The position numbers and the translations under genes are program-made. The notes beneath the pieces are model-generated. The model saw only the letters and a program-made list of their open reading frames with translations. It had not been told where the DNA came from and did no database searches. From positions 9,418 through 73,417 of the forward strand of contig NZ_BDAI01000018.1 in assembly GCF_002091755.1 (NCBI RefSeq): DNA of 64,000 bases. The letters run 5' to 3'. Position 1 is the stretch's first letter. Each line of letters starts with the position of its first letter. Positions 1 to 8,462 of this stretch are shown here, piece after piece. This DNA comes from Pseudomonas nitroreducens NBRC 12694 (lineage in GTDB: Bacteria > Pseudomonadota > Gammaproteobacteria > Pseudomonadales > Pseudomonadaceae).

Positions 1-45
1 GGCCTGAACTACACCAGCGTCCAGGGTATGGAGGTGCTGCCATGA
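1..45 (+). CDS. 3' end of an upstream ORF, possibly a TolC-type outer-membrane secretion protein
   Basis: Only the last 14 codons are present, ending ...GMEVLP and a TGA that overlaps the next start as ATGA. The tight overlap shows that it is co-transcribed and translationally coupled with the type I secretion exporter. In Pseudomonas type I secretion loci the gene in this position commonly encodes the TolC-like outer-membrane channel, so that identity is inferred from context only. Confidence 0.5.
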   Translation, partial: GLNYTSVQGMEVLP

Positions 46-2150
46 GCCTGACCCCGCACTCCGCGCGCTGGCTGGATGCCATGCTCGCCGTCGCCCGCCA
101 CTATGGCATCGGTGTCTCCGAAGAGGGCGCGCGCGTGGCTCTGGCCTGGGAGCAGGGCGCTTCCGCGGATCTGATGCTGCTGCACATGGCCAAGAGCCTG
201 GGACTCGCCCTGCGCTTCGGCAAACTCTCGCTCGAGCTGCTCGACGCCTGGCGTTTGCCGTTGGTTGCGGAGTTCGACGATGGCAGCGTCTGCGTCGTAC
301 AGACCATCGACGGCGAGGGTAACCTCGGCGTGCTGTTCAGTGGCGACAAGGGCCTGGAAACCCGTATCGGTGTAGAGGAGTTCCGCCAGCGCGTGCGTCG
401 CGTGGCGATCCTGCGTCCGCAGGTGGCGGTGCCCGATGCGCGCGTCGACCAGTACATCCGTCCATACCGGCGCAACTGGTTCTGGAACATCGCCCTGCGC
501 GACTGGAAGCGCTACGGCGATGTCATGCTCGCTTCGCTGGTGGCCAACGTCCTGGCCCTGGCCGGTGTGATCTTCTCCATGCAGGTCTACGACCGGGTGG
601 TCCCGGCCAACTCCGAAGCGACCCTGTGGGTGCTGTTCGGCGGGGTGATGCTGGCGATCGTCTTCGAGTTCTGCCTGCGCGTCTCGCGCACGCATATCTC
701 CGACACCGTCGGCAAACGTGCAGACCTGCGCATCTCCGATGTGGTCTTCGGCCGCGCGCTGCGACTGCGCAATTCGGCGCGTTCGCGTTCCACCGGCACG
801 TTCATCTCGCAGTTGCGCGAGATCGACCAGGTGCGTGAGCTGTTCACCTCGACCACGGTCGGGGCATTGGCCGACCTGCCTTTCTTCCTGCTGTTCCTGG
901 TGGTGCTGTGGATGGTCGGCGGCCCCCTGATGTTCGTCGCCCTGGGCGCGATTCCCTTGCTGGTCATCCCCGGCCTGCTGATCCAGAAGCCGCTGGAACG
1001 CCTGTCCAACGAGGGCATGCGCGAGTCCGCATTGCGCAACGCCATGCTGGTGGAGGCGGTGCAGGGTATCGAGGACATCAAGCTGCTGCGCGCGGAGGCG
1101 CGCTTCCAGAACCAATGGAACAACGTCAACGACGTGTCCGCTGGCATCAGCATGCGCCAGCGCTTCCTCACCAGCCTGCTGATGAGCTGGACCCAGGAAG
1201 TCCAGGGCATTGTCTATGCCCTGGTGCTGGCCCTGGGCAGCTACCTGGTGATGCAGGGCGACATGACCACCGGTGCCCTGGTGGCCTCGTCGATCCTCGC
1301 CTCACGGATGATCTCGCCGCTGGCGCAGATGGCCTCGGTATTTTCCCGCTGGCAGTCGGCGAAGGTCGCCCGCAAGGGCCTGGACGAGCTCATGAGCCGC
1401 CCGGTGGATCAGCCCGAACGGGCCCGCCGGGTGCACCGCGCGGCGCTCAATGGCAATTACCAGCTCGACGGCGTGAGCTTCCGCTACGGCGACAACGACA
1501 AGCGCCCCGCGCTGGTGGTGCCGCAGCTGCAGATCCGCGCCGGTGAGAAGATCGCCATCCTCGGCCGCATCGGCTCCGGCAAGTCGACCCTGCTCAACCT
1601 GCTCTCGGGCATGCACAGCCCACAGGAAGGCCGCGTCTCGCTCGATGGCCTGGACCTGGCGATGATCGACACCGCCGACGTGCGCCGCGACATGGCGATG
1701 CTGCCGCAGAGCTCGCGGCTGTTCTACGGCACCATCCGGGAAAACATCCTGCTCGGCGCGCCGATGGCCAGTGACGCCATGATCACCCAGGCGCTCTCCC
1801 TGTCCGGCGCCCTGTCCTTCGTGCAGGCACTGCCCGACGGCCTCGATGAGGTGATCCTCGAGGGCGGCCAGGGCCTGTCCGGTGGCCAGCGCCAGACCCT
1901 GCTGCTGGCGCGCACGCTGATCCGCAATCCGTCCGTCGTGCTGCTCGACGAGCCGACCGCCAACTTCGACGAGATGACCGAACGTCAGGTGATCGACGCC
2001 ATGGGGCCATGGATGGCGCCGCGCACGCTGGTGGTTGCCACCCATCGCATGCCGGTCCTGAAATGGGTCGACCGGATCATCCTCATCGACAACGGGCGTG
2101 TGGTGCTGGACGGTCCCAAAGACAAAGTTCTCAAGGAGCTGACCCAATGA
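42..2150 (+). CDS. Type I secretion system permease/ATPase (LapB/HlyB family)
   Basis: This 702-residue inner-membrane ABC exporter would power one-step secretion of a large repeat protein. Residues 1-130 resemble a C39 peptidase domain, but the usual catalytic Cys is absent (the segment reads MLAVARHYG), so it is a C39-like docking domain that does not process a leader. A six-helix membrane domain spans about 160-430. The ATPase has Walker A GRIGSGKST at 508-516, signature LSGGQRQ at 612-618 and Walker B VVLLDEPT at 632-639. The start overlaps the upstream stop and the end overlaps the HlyD gene, both as ATGA. No large adhesin substrate lies in the window; it may lie upstream. Confidence 0.93.
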   Translation: MSLTPHSARWLDAMLAVARHYGIGVSEEGARVALAWEQGASADLMLLHMAKSLGLALRFGKLSLELLDAWRLPLVAEFDDGSVCVVQTIDGEGNLGVLFSGDKGLETRIGVEEFRQRVRRVAILRPQVAVPDARVDQYIRPYRRNWFWNIALRDWKRYGDVMLASLVANVLALAGVIFSMQVYDRVVPANSEATLWVLFGGVMLAIVFEFCLRVSRTHISDTVGKRADLRISDVVFGRALRLRNSARSRSTGTFISQLREIDQVRELFTSTTVGALADLPFFLLFLVVLWMVGGPLMFVALGAIPLLVIPGLLIQKPLERLSNEGMRESALRNAMLVEAVQGIEDIKLLRAEARFQNQWNNVNDVSAGISMRQRFLTSLLMSWTQEVQGIVYALVLALGSYLVMQGDMTTGALVASSILASRMISPLAQMASVFSRWQSAKVARKGLDELMSRPVDQPERARRVHRAALNGNYQLDGVSFRYGDNDKRPALVVPQLQIRAGEKIAILGRIGSGKSTLLNLLSGMHSPQEGRVSLDGLDLAMIDTADVRRDMAMLPQSSRLFYGTIRENILLGAPMASDAMITQALSLSGALSFVQALPDGLDEVILEGGQGLSGGQRQTLLLARTLIRNPSVVLLDEPTANFDEMTERQVIDAMGPWMAPRTLVVATHRMPVLKWVDRIILIDNGRVVLDGPKDKVLKELTQ

Positions 2151-3388
2151 CCGACCTCAAGCTCCCGGTGGCCAAGGCGGATGTCCCGCCGGCCATCCCG
2201 CCGACCACTGTTTCCACAGCCCGCGCGCACCAGCGCGGGGCCCCGGCCGAGCCGCCGCTGCCGCGCTCGAGCCTGGTGGTGTGGTTGATCGCGGCCATGC
2301 TCGGTGCCTTTGCCGTATGGGCCAGCCTGTTCTCCCTGGATGAAGTCTCCACCGGCAGCGGCAAGGTGGTGCCGTCTTCCCGCGAACAGGTCATCCAGTC
2401 CCTGGAAGGCGGCATCCTGGTCTCGCTCAAGGTTCACGAGGGCGATCTGGTCGAGGCCGGTCAGGTCCTCGCCCAGCTCGACCGTACCCGCAGCGAGTCG
2501 GCGGTGGAGGAGAGTGCCTCGCGCATGCGGGCTGCCAAGGCCGAGGCCGCGCGACTGTCTGCCGAGGTCAACGGGACGCCGCTGGCCTTCCCCGAAGACG
2601 TACAGACGTTCCCCGACCTGGTGAATAGCGAGACTGCGCTCTACCACTCGCGCAAGGACAGCCTGGCGAAGAACCTCGCGGGCATCAACGATGCACTGGG
2701 ACTGGTGCGCCGCGAGCTGGCCATGACTCAGCCGCTGGTGGCGCGCGGAGCTGCCAGTGACGTGGAAGTGCTGCGCCTCAAGCGCCAGGCCAACGAACTG
2801 CAGCGCAAGGCCACCGAGCTGCAGACGCAGTATGTGGTCAAGGCCCGCGAAGACCTGGCCAAGGCCAATGCCGAGATTGAGGCTCAGAGCTCGGTCACCC
2901 GCGGCCGCTCGGACGCCTTGCATCGCACCACCTTCACGTCGCCGGTACGCGGTATCGTCAAGGACATCGAGGTCTCCACGGTCGGCGGCGTCATTCCGCA
3001 GGACGGCAAGCTGATGGAAATCGTCCCGGTGGACGAAAAGCTTCTGGTCGAGGCGCACATTTCGCCGCGCGACGTCGCCTTCATCCGCCCCGGCCTGGAC
3101 GCCACGGTGAAGATCACCGCCTATGACTACTCGATCTACGGCGGCCTGCACGGCAAGGTCACGACCATTTCGCCGGACACCATTCAGGACGAGGTCAAAC
3201 GCGAGGTCTTCTACTACCGGGTGTTCATCCGCACGGACGTCGACCACCTGACCAACAAGGACGGCAAACGCTTCGGCATCGTGCCGGGGATGATCGCCAC
3301 GGTCGATATCCATACTGGCAACAAGACGATCCTGGACTATCTGCTCAAGCCGCTTAACAAGGCCCGCGAGGCGCTGCGCGAGCGCTGA
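2147..3388 (+). CDS. HlyD-family type I secretion periplasmic adaptor (membrane fusion protein)
   Basis: The 413-residue adaptor bridges the ABC exporter and the outer-membrane channel. It has a cytoplasmic Pro/Ala-rich tail (1-40), one membrane helix at about 43-62, a lipoyl half-motif after it, a long coiled-coil hairpin at about 110-280, and a second lipoyl/beta-barrel part ending in a conserved-looking PGMIATVDIHTGNKTILDYL-type C-terminus. The ATG lies in the ATGA overlap with the exporter gene, which fixes the start. A strong terminator follows, so this closes the secretion operon. Confidence 0.93.
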   Translation: MTDLKLPVAKADVPPAIPPTTVSTARAHQRGAPAEPPLPRSSLVVWLIAAMLGAFAVWASLFSLDEVSTGSGKVVPSSREQVIQSLEGGILVSLKVHEGDLVEAGQVLAQLDRTRSESAVEESASRMRAAKAEAARLSAEVNGTPLAFPEDVQTFPDLVNSETALYHSRKDSLAKNLAGINDALGLVRRELAMTQPLVARGAASDVEVLRLKRQANELQRKATELQTQYVVKAREDLAKANAEIEAQSSVTRGRSDALHRTTFTSPVRGIVKDIEVSTVGGVIPQDGKLMEIVPVDEKLLVEAHISPRDVAFIRPGLDATVKITAYDYSIYGGLHGKVTTISPDTIQDEVKREVFYYRVFIRTDVDHLTNKDGKRFGIVPGMIATVDIHTGNKTILDYLLKPLNKAREALRER

Positions 3389-3426
3389 GCCCGGGGTGAC
3401 AGGCGATGACCTGCGTCGATGGCTGC

Positions 3427-3454
3427 AAACCCCGCCTCCCCGGCGGGGTTTTTC
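3427..3454 (+). terminator. Rho-independent terminator of the type I secretion operon
   Basis: Arms AAACCCCGCC (3427-3436) and GGCGGGGTTT (3442-3451) flank a five-base loop, and a T run follows. It sits 38 bases past the HlyD stop. Confidence 0.9.
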
Positions 3455-3693
3455 TTTGCTGACTGTCATCAGAAAGTCAGCGCAGGGTACATACTCAAGA
3501 GGCATCGACGTCGGACACGTCGATTGCGGAAGCAGTTTCCGCCATTCGCTTGTCACAGTCAGCAGGAGCGCGCTGCGGGCCGGAGAATCCCCGCCGCGAC
3601 GCACCCGGCAATGACGGCCGAATGGACGGCCGCATCGATCTATCGGAAGACCCCGCGCCCAGGCGCCCGGCTTCCATCGTCAAGGAATACAGC
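3455..3693. other. Intergenic region before ppnN
   Basis: After the terminator about 240 bases separate the secretion operon from ppnN. A reading frame runs through but has no recognisable protein. The ppnN promoter must lie here; I could not pick a convincing -35/-10 pair. An AAGGA ribosome-binding site precedes the ppnN ATG. Confidence 0.6.
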
Positions 3694-5085
3694 ATGTCCC
3701 CAAGACCGGTAAACAATGCCTCGGTCAGCCCCAAGGGCAGCCTCGAAACCCTCTCCCAACGTGAAGTGCACCAGCTCAGCGAAGCGGGCTCGGGCAGTAC
3801 CTACAAGCTTTTCCGCCAGTGTGCCCTGGCCATCCTCAACACCGGCACGCAGATCGACAACGCCAAGCACATCCTCGACGCCTACCGCGACTTCGAACTG
3901 GAAATCCACCAGCAGGATCGCGGCGTGCGCCTGGAACTGTTCAACGCGCCGGCCGACGCCTTCGTCGATGGCGAGATGATCGCCAGCACCCGCGAGATGC
4001 TCTTCAGCGCCCTGCGCGACATCGTCTACACCCAGAATGCGCTGAACAGCCGGCGTTTCGGCCTGGACAGCTCGGCCGGCATCACCGACTACGTCTTCCA
4101 CCTGCTGCGCAATGCCCGTGCACTGCATGCCGGCGTGGAGCCGAAGATCGTCGTTTGCTGGGGCGGACATTCGATCAGTACCAACGAGTACAAGTACACC
4201 AAGAAGGTCGGCCACGAGCTGGGCCTGCGCAGCCTCGACGTCTGCACCGGTTGCGGCCCCGGCGTGATGAAGGGGCCGATGAAGGGCGCCACCATCGGCC
4301 ACGCCAAGCAGCGCATCACCGATGGCCGCTATATCGGCTTGACCGAGCCGGGAATCATCGCCGCCGAGGCGCCGAACCCCATCGTCAACGAACTGGTGAT
4401 CCTGCCGGATATCGAGAAGCGCCTGGAGGCCTTCGTTCGCGTCGGCCACGGCATCATCGTGTTCCCCGGCGGTGTCGGCACGGCGGAGGAGTTCCTCTAC
4501 CTGCTGGGCATTCTCATGCACCCGGAGAACCAGGACATGCCGTTCCCCCTGGTGCTCACCGGCCCGCGCAGCGCGGCGGCCTATATCGAGCAGCTGCATG
4601 CCTTCATCGGGGCGACCCTGGGGGAGGCGGCGCAGAAGCGCTATCGCATCATCATCGACGACCCGGCGGAAGTGGCGCGGGAAATGAGCGCGGGCCTCAA
4701 GCGGGTCAAGCAGTTCCGTCGCGAACGCAACGACGCCTACCACTTCAACTGGCTGCTGAAGATCGATGAAGGCTTCCAGCGTCCGTTCGAACCGACCCAC
4801 GAGAACATGGCCGGCCTGGACCTGGGGCCCGACGTGCCGCCCCACGAGCTGGCGGCGAACCTGCGCCGGGCCTTCTCCGGCATCGTCGCGGGCAACGTGA
4901 AGGATCGCGGCATCCGTATGATCGAGGAGTTCGGCCCGTACGAGATCCACGGTGACGCGGCCATCATGGAGCCGCTCGATGCGCTGTTGCAGGCGTTCGT
5001 CGAGCAGCACCGGATGAAGCTGCCGGGCGGCGCAGCGTACGAGCCTTGTTACCGGGTGGTGCAGCGCTCCGGAGTGTCGGTGTGA
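3694..5085 (+). CDS. ppnN: Pyrimidine/purine nucleotide 5'-monophosphate nucleosidase PpnN
   Basis: The 463-residue cytosolic enzyme cleaves nucleoside monophosphates to base and ribose 5-phosphate; E. coli PpnN (YgdH, about 454 residues) is controlled by (p)ppGpp. The LOG/lysine-decarboxylase-like Rossmann core carries the diagnostic phosphate loop FPGGVGTAEE at 257-266, plus an upstream GPGVMKGPMKGA segment. N-terminal and C-terminal regions specific to PpnN flank the core. The ATG at 3694 was chosen over an upstream in-frame start because it has AAGGA at a suitable distance and gives the family length. It is monocistronic and followed by its own terminator. Confidence 0.93.
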   Translation: MSPRPVNNASVSPKGSLETLSQREVHQLSEAGSGSTYKLFRQCALAILNTGTQIDNAKHILDAYRDFELEIHQQDRGVRLELFNAPADAFVDGEMIASTREMLFSALRDIVYTQNALNSRRFGLDSSAGITDYVFHLLRNARALHAGVEPKIVVCWGGHSISTNEYKYTKKVGHELGLRSLDVCTGCGPGVMKGPMKGATIGHAKQRITDGRYIGLTEPGIIAAEAPNPIVNELVILPDIEKRLEAFVRVGHGIIVFPGGVGTAEEFLYLLGILMHPENQDMPFPLVLTGPRSAAAYIEQLHAFIGATLGEAAQKRYRIIIDDPAEVAREMSAGLKRVKQFRRERNDAYHFNWLLKIDEGFQRPFEPTHENMAGLDLGPDVPPHELAANLRRAFSGIVAGNVKDRGIRMIEEFGPYEIHGDAAIMEPLDALLQAFVEQHRMKLPGGAAYEPCYRVVQRSGVSV

Positions 5086-5104
5086 ACCTGTAGGAACGAA
5101 AAAC

Positions 5105-5134
5105 AAAAAGCCCCGCCAGGATGCGGGGCTTTTT
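5105..5134. terminator. Bidirectional terminator between ppnN and the small acidic gene
   Basis: Arms AAAAAGCCCCGC and GCGGGGCTTTTT enclose a six-base loop. The A/T tracts on both sides suit the convergent genes. Confidence 0.92.
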
Positions 5135-5161
5135 CATTCGGGCTTTACGTTCAGGAGAGGC

Positions 5162-5344
5162 TTACAGATCGAAATCGTAGTCGGACAGTTGGCGCTGCAG
5201 GCGACGCTCTTCCAGGTAGTTATCGATGATGCGGCGCTTGGTCAGGTTGGTCTTGGCGACCTCTGCCGTGGCTTCTGCGCCGTCATCGCTGTCGTCTGTG
5301 CTGACATCGTCCTCGAGTTCGAGGTCTTCTTTGTCGTTTGCCAT
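5162..5344 (-). CDS. Small acidic conserved Pseudomonas protein (PA3496-like)
   Basis: A 60-residue protein with a very acidic first half (MANDKEDLELEDD, then a run rich in Asp) and a basic/acidic C-terminal half with TKRRIIDNYLEERRLQRQL. There is no signal peptide or membrane helix. A GTG nine bases upstream could start a 63-residue form, but GGAG is better spaced for the ATG at 5344. By remembered synteny it matches the small gene next to nth in P. aeruginosa, annotated as PA3496-family envelope integrity protein; the function is unproven. Confidence 0.8.
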   Translation of the reverse strand: MANDKEDLELEDDVSTDDSDDGAEATAEVAKTNLTKRRIIDNYLEERRLQRQLSDYDFDL

Positions 5345-5451
5345 TCGGTGCACTCCACAACACGGGGTGTGTTGGCGCCCCTTATAGCGACAAAGGAGTG
5401 GGCGGTAAAAAAGATTTTTTCAATCAGCCTGAAGGAATTTTCCCATAACGC

Positions 5452-6090
5452 TCAATCGTCCGACGTCTTGTGCTTGTACTCGCACAGGTCCTCGATCCGG
5501 CAACTGCCACACTGCGGCTTGCGCGCCTTGCAGACGTAGCGTCCATGCAGGATCAGCCAGTGGTGCGCATCCAGCAGGTATTCCTTGGGCACGAACTTGA
5601 GCAGCTTGCGCTCCACCTCCAGCACATTGCGCCCCGGCGCGATGTTGGTGCGGTTGGATACGCGGAAGATATGGGTGTCCACCGCCATCGCCGGCTGTCG
5701 GAAAGCCGTGTTGAGGACCACGTTGGCAGTCTTGCGGCCCACGCCGGGCAAGGCTTCCAGGTCTTCACGGTTCTCCGGCACCTGGCCGCCGTGCTTCTCG
5801 ATGAGGATGCGGCAGGTCTCGATGGTGTTCTTCGCCTTGCTGTTGTACAGGCCGATGGTCTTGATGTACTCCGACAGGCCCTCCACGCCCAGGGCGTAGA
5901 TCGCTTCCGGGGTATTGGCCACCGGGTAGAGCTTGGCGGTGGCCTTGTTCACCCCCACGTCGGTGGCCTGGGCGGAGAGCAGCACCGCGATCAGCAGCTC
6001 GAAGGGCGAGCTGTAGGCCAGTTCGGTTTCGGGGTTGGGGTTGTCTTCCTTGAGTCGGCGGAAAATCTCCGCGCGCTTGGCGGCATTCAT
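5452..6090 (-). CDS. nth: Endonuclease III, DNA glycosylase/AP lyase
   Basis: This 212-residue base-excision-repair enzyme removes oxidised pyrimidines and nicks abasic sites. The helix-hairpin-helix LPGVGRKTA lies at 114-122 with the catalytic Lys120, and the catalytic Asp is in AVDTH (Asp138). The [4Fe-4S] cluster ligands are Cys187, 194, 197 and 203 (C-X6-C-X2-C-X5-C). The start overlaps the rnfE stop by four bases, so nth is the last gene of the rnf operon, an arrangement common in gammaproteobacteria. Confidence 0.97.
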   Translation of the reverse strand: MNAAKRAEIFRRLKEDNPNPETELAYSSPFELLIAVLLSAQATDVGVNKATAKLYPVANTPEAIYALGVEGLSEYIKTIGLYNSKAKNTIETCRILIEKHGGQVPENREDLEALPGVGRKTANVVLNTAFRQPAMAVDTHIFRVSNRTNIAPGRNVLEVERKLLKFVPKEYLLDAHHWLILHGRYVCKARKPQCGSCRIEDLCEYKHKTSDD

Positions 6091-6800
6091 TCGATCACTC
6101 CGGTCACGCGGACGCGCTGGCGCTCGGTGGCGGGTACGTTGCCCGCCTGCGCCTTGGCGCGGTCCGCCAGGCTTTCATCAATACGGTTCTTGAGGGCGAT
6201 CAGCAGGCCCAGCACCAGGAAGGCGCCGGGCGGCAGCACCGCCAGCAGCAGGCCCTGGTAACCGGGGACCCGTACTGTCCAGCCGGCGGCGGCCGGGCCG
6301 AACAGCAGCTCCATGCCGGCCAGCAGGGTGCCATGGCCGAGCAGTTCGCGCAGGGTGCCGATGATCAGCAGGACCAGGGCGAAGCCCAGCCCCATCATCA
6401 GCGCGTCGAAGGCCGAGCGTGCCAGGTTGTTCTGCGAGGCGAAGGTCTGCGCGCGGCCGAGGATCACGCAGTTGGTGGTGATCAGCGGTACGAAGATGCC
6501 CAGCACCTGGTACAGCTCGAAGCGCCAGGCCTGCATCAGCAGTTCGATGCAGGTGGTCAGGGTGGCGATGATCAGCAGGAAGGCAGGCAGGCGCACGGTC
6601 TCGCTCAGCGTGCTGCGGATCAGCGAGACGCTGACGCTGGAGCAGACCAGCACGAAGAGTGTCGCCAGCCCCAGGCCGAGGGCGTTGACCATGGAGCTGC
6701 TGGTGCCCAGCAACGGGCACAGGCCGAGCAGTTGCACCAGGCCGGGGTTGTTCTTCCACAGCCCCTGCAGGGCGATTTCGCGGTAGCCGGGGTCATTCAT
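6087..6800 (-). CDS. rnfE: Rnf electron transport complex subunit RnfE
   Basis: The 237-residue integral membrane subunit belongs to the RnfA/RnfE (NqrD/NqrE) family. It has about six helices and the family features [20 protein letters not shown] near the N-terminus and [15 protein letters not shown] in mid-protein; the Cys in TTNC matches the intramembrane iron ligand position known for this family. It overlaps rnfG by eight bases and nth by four. The C-terminal tail after about 215 is charged and cytoplasmic. Confidence 0.95.
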   Translation of the reverse strand: MNDPGYREIALQGLWKNNPGLVQLLGLCPLLGTSSSMVNALGLGLATLFVLVCSSVSVSLIRSTLSETVRLPAFLLIIATLTTCIELLMQAWRFELYQVLGIFVPLITTNCVILGRAQTFASQNNLARSAFDALMMGLGFALVLLIIGTLRELLGHGTLLAGMELLFGPAAAGWTVRVPGYQGLLLAVLPPGAFLVLGLLIALKNRIDESLADRAKAQAGNVPATERQRVRVTGVIE

Positions 6801-7425
6801 GGTTTTCTCCCGAGGCGGGGGCGAGCAGCTCTGCTTTGTGCGCGTCGAAGTACTGCAGCGCCAGGTGCGTGGCCTTGACCACCGCGCGCGGGGTGACGGT
6901 GGCGCCGGCGAACTGGTCGAACTGGCCGCCGTCCTTCTTCACTTTCCAGCCATTGTCGCCCGGATCAGTCAGCGATCGACCGTCGAAGCCGTGCAGCCAG
7001 CCGCTCTTGCCCAGTTCGATACGGTCGCCCTGGCCCGGTGTTTCATGGTGGGCCACGACCCGCACGCCGAGCAGGCGGCCCTGTGCAGTCACGCCGACCA
7101 GCAACTGGATCGAGCCGCCATAGCCATCCCGTGCCACGGGCTGGAGTACGACCGCCGTGGCCTGGCCCCGGAGCCGGGCGATGTAAGCGGGTGCCGGCTC
7201 GTCGCGGCCCAGCAGCTTGGGATCGAAAGCGCTGACTTCGGTTTCCAGCGGATGGTTGTCATAGCTGCCCCTGGGCAGCAGCTCCAGCAGCGTGCGGCCA
7301 CGCGCTTCGCGCTGGGCGGTATCGATGCGCTGGGCGGTGAGCTGGTGAACGGTCGCCACCACGCCCGTGGCGATCAGCGCGACCAGTCCCAGTGCCAGAG
7401 CGCTCTTGAGCAGTTCGCGGTTCAT
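6793..7425 (-). CDS. rnfG: Rnf electron transport complex subunit RnfG (covalent FMN)
   Basis: The 210-residue periplasmic subunit is anchored by one N-terminal helix (about 8-27). The FMN-binding domain includes HETPG at 127-131 and the flavinylation motif AGATVT, with Thr176 as the likely phosphoester-linked residue; the usual first residue (Ser/Thr) is Ala173 here, which is tolerated in some relatives. It passes electrons between RnfD and RnfB in the NADH/ferredoxin or flavodoxin oxidoreductase. It is embedded in the overlapping rnf operon. Confidence 0.95.
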   Translation of the reverse strand: MNRELLKSALALGLVALIATGVVATVHQLTAQRIDTAQREARGRTLLELLPRGSYDNHPLETEVSAFDPKLLGRDEPAPAYIARLRGQATAVVLQPVARDGYGGSIQLLVGVTAQGRLLGVRVVAHHETPGQGDRIELGKSGWLHGFDGRSLTDPGDNGWKVKKDGGQFDQFAGATVTPRAVVKATHLALQYFDAHKAELLAPASGENHE

Positions 7426-8462
7426 TGCTCACCTGCCTTGAAACCCTGCTCGGGTTTCTTGTGCCCGTAGGTGCGCGGGCGAGTGAAGGCGTCGATGGTT
7501 GGCGCGGCGAGGTTCATCAGCAGCACGGCGAAGGCCAGGCCGTCCGGGTAGCCACCCCAGGCGCGGATCACGTAGGTGAGCACGCCGACGCCGATGCCGA
7601 ACACCAGTCGGCCACGGTTGCTGGTGGCGCCGGACACCGGGTCGGTGACGATGAAGAAAGCGCCGAGCATGGTCGCGCCGCTGAACAGGTGCAGCAGCGG
7701 CGAGCCGTGGGAGTCGGAGCCGGAGCCGTTCCAGAACAGCAGGCTCATGACGAACAGCCCGCCGAGCATGCCCACCGGCGCGTGCCAGGTGAACAGCTTG
7801 CGCCAGAGCAGGAACAGGCCGCCGGCGAGGAAGGCCAGGTTTACCAGCTCCACGCCGCGCCCGCCGACACTGCCGAAGGCCGGAGACTGCGCCAGCAGTT
7901 CCTCCATGGTCAGGCTGCGGTTGTTGCGCACCACATCCAGCGCGGTGGCGCCAACCCAGGCGTCCGGCACCTGGCTGGTGAAGCCGAAGATCTGCCGCAA
8001 CCCTTCGCCGAAGCCAAGCGCGCTGTCCGGCGCTGGCCACTGGCTCATCAGTTGCGGGAAGGACACCAGCACCGCCGCGTAGCCGACCATCGCCGGGTTG
8101 AACGGGTTCTGCCCTAGGCCGCCGTACAGGTGCTTGCCGAAGACCAGCGCGAACACCGTGGCGACCGCGCTCAGCCACCACGGCGAGTAAGGCGGCAAGG
8201 CCAGAGCGAGCAGCACGGCGGTGACCAGCGCGCTGCCGTCCTTGAGGAAGAATGCCAGCGGCCGATCGCGCAGCTTGAGCATCACGGCCTCGGTGGAGAG
8301 GGCGAGCAGGCCGCACCAGAGCAGGTTGAAGAGGGTACCCACGCCGTACAGGCCGATCAGCACCAGGGCGCCGGGCGCGCAGGCGGCCAGCAGCGTCAGC
8401 ATGACCCTCTGTGTGCGGTTGCTGCCGGTGGCGTGGGGAGAACTGATGCGAGGAAGCTTCAT
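7422..8462 (-). CDS. rnfD: Rnf electron transport complex subunit RnfD (covalent FMN, membrane)
   Basis: A 346-residue NqrB/RnfD-family membrane protein with about ten helices. A GAT triplet at 171-173 (VGATALDVV) is the probable FMN-threonyl site; two other SGAT sequences lie at 261-264 and 277-280 in the membrane part. The [13 protein letters not shown] segment at about 118-129 is typical of the family. Stop and start overlap neighbours as ATGA on both sides. Confidence 0.95.
   Translation of the reverse strand: MKLPRISSPHATGSNRTQRVMLTLLAACAPGALVLIGLYGVGTLFNLLWCGLLALSTEAVMLKLRDRPLAFFLKDGSALVTAVLLALALPPYSPWWLSAVATVFALVFGKHLYGGLGQNPFNPAMVGYAAVLVSFPQLMSQWPAPDSALGFGEGLRQIFGFTSQVPDAWVGATALDVVRNNRSLTMEELLAQSPAFGSVGGRGVELVNLAFLAGGLFLLWRKLFTWHAPVGMLGGLFVMSLLFWNGSGSDSHGSPLLHLFSGATMLGAFFIVTDPVSGATSNRGRLVFGIGVGVLTYVIRAWGGYPDGLAFAVLLMNLAAPTIDAFTRPRTYGHKKPEQGFKAGEQ

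Noticed and set aside
3396..3614. A short frame downstream of the HlyD gene
   Set aside because: It runs through the terminator hairpin at 3427 and has no conserved features.
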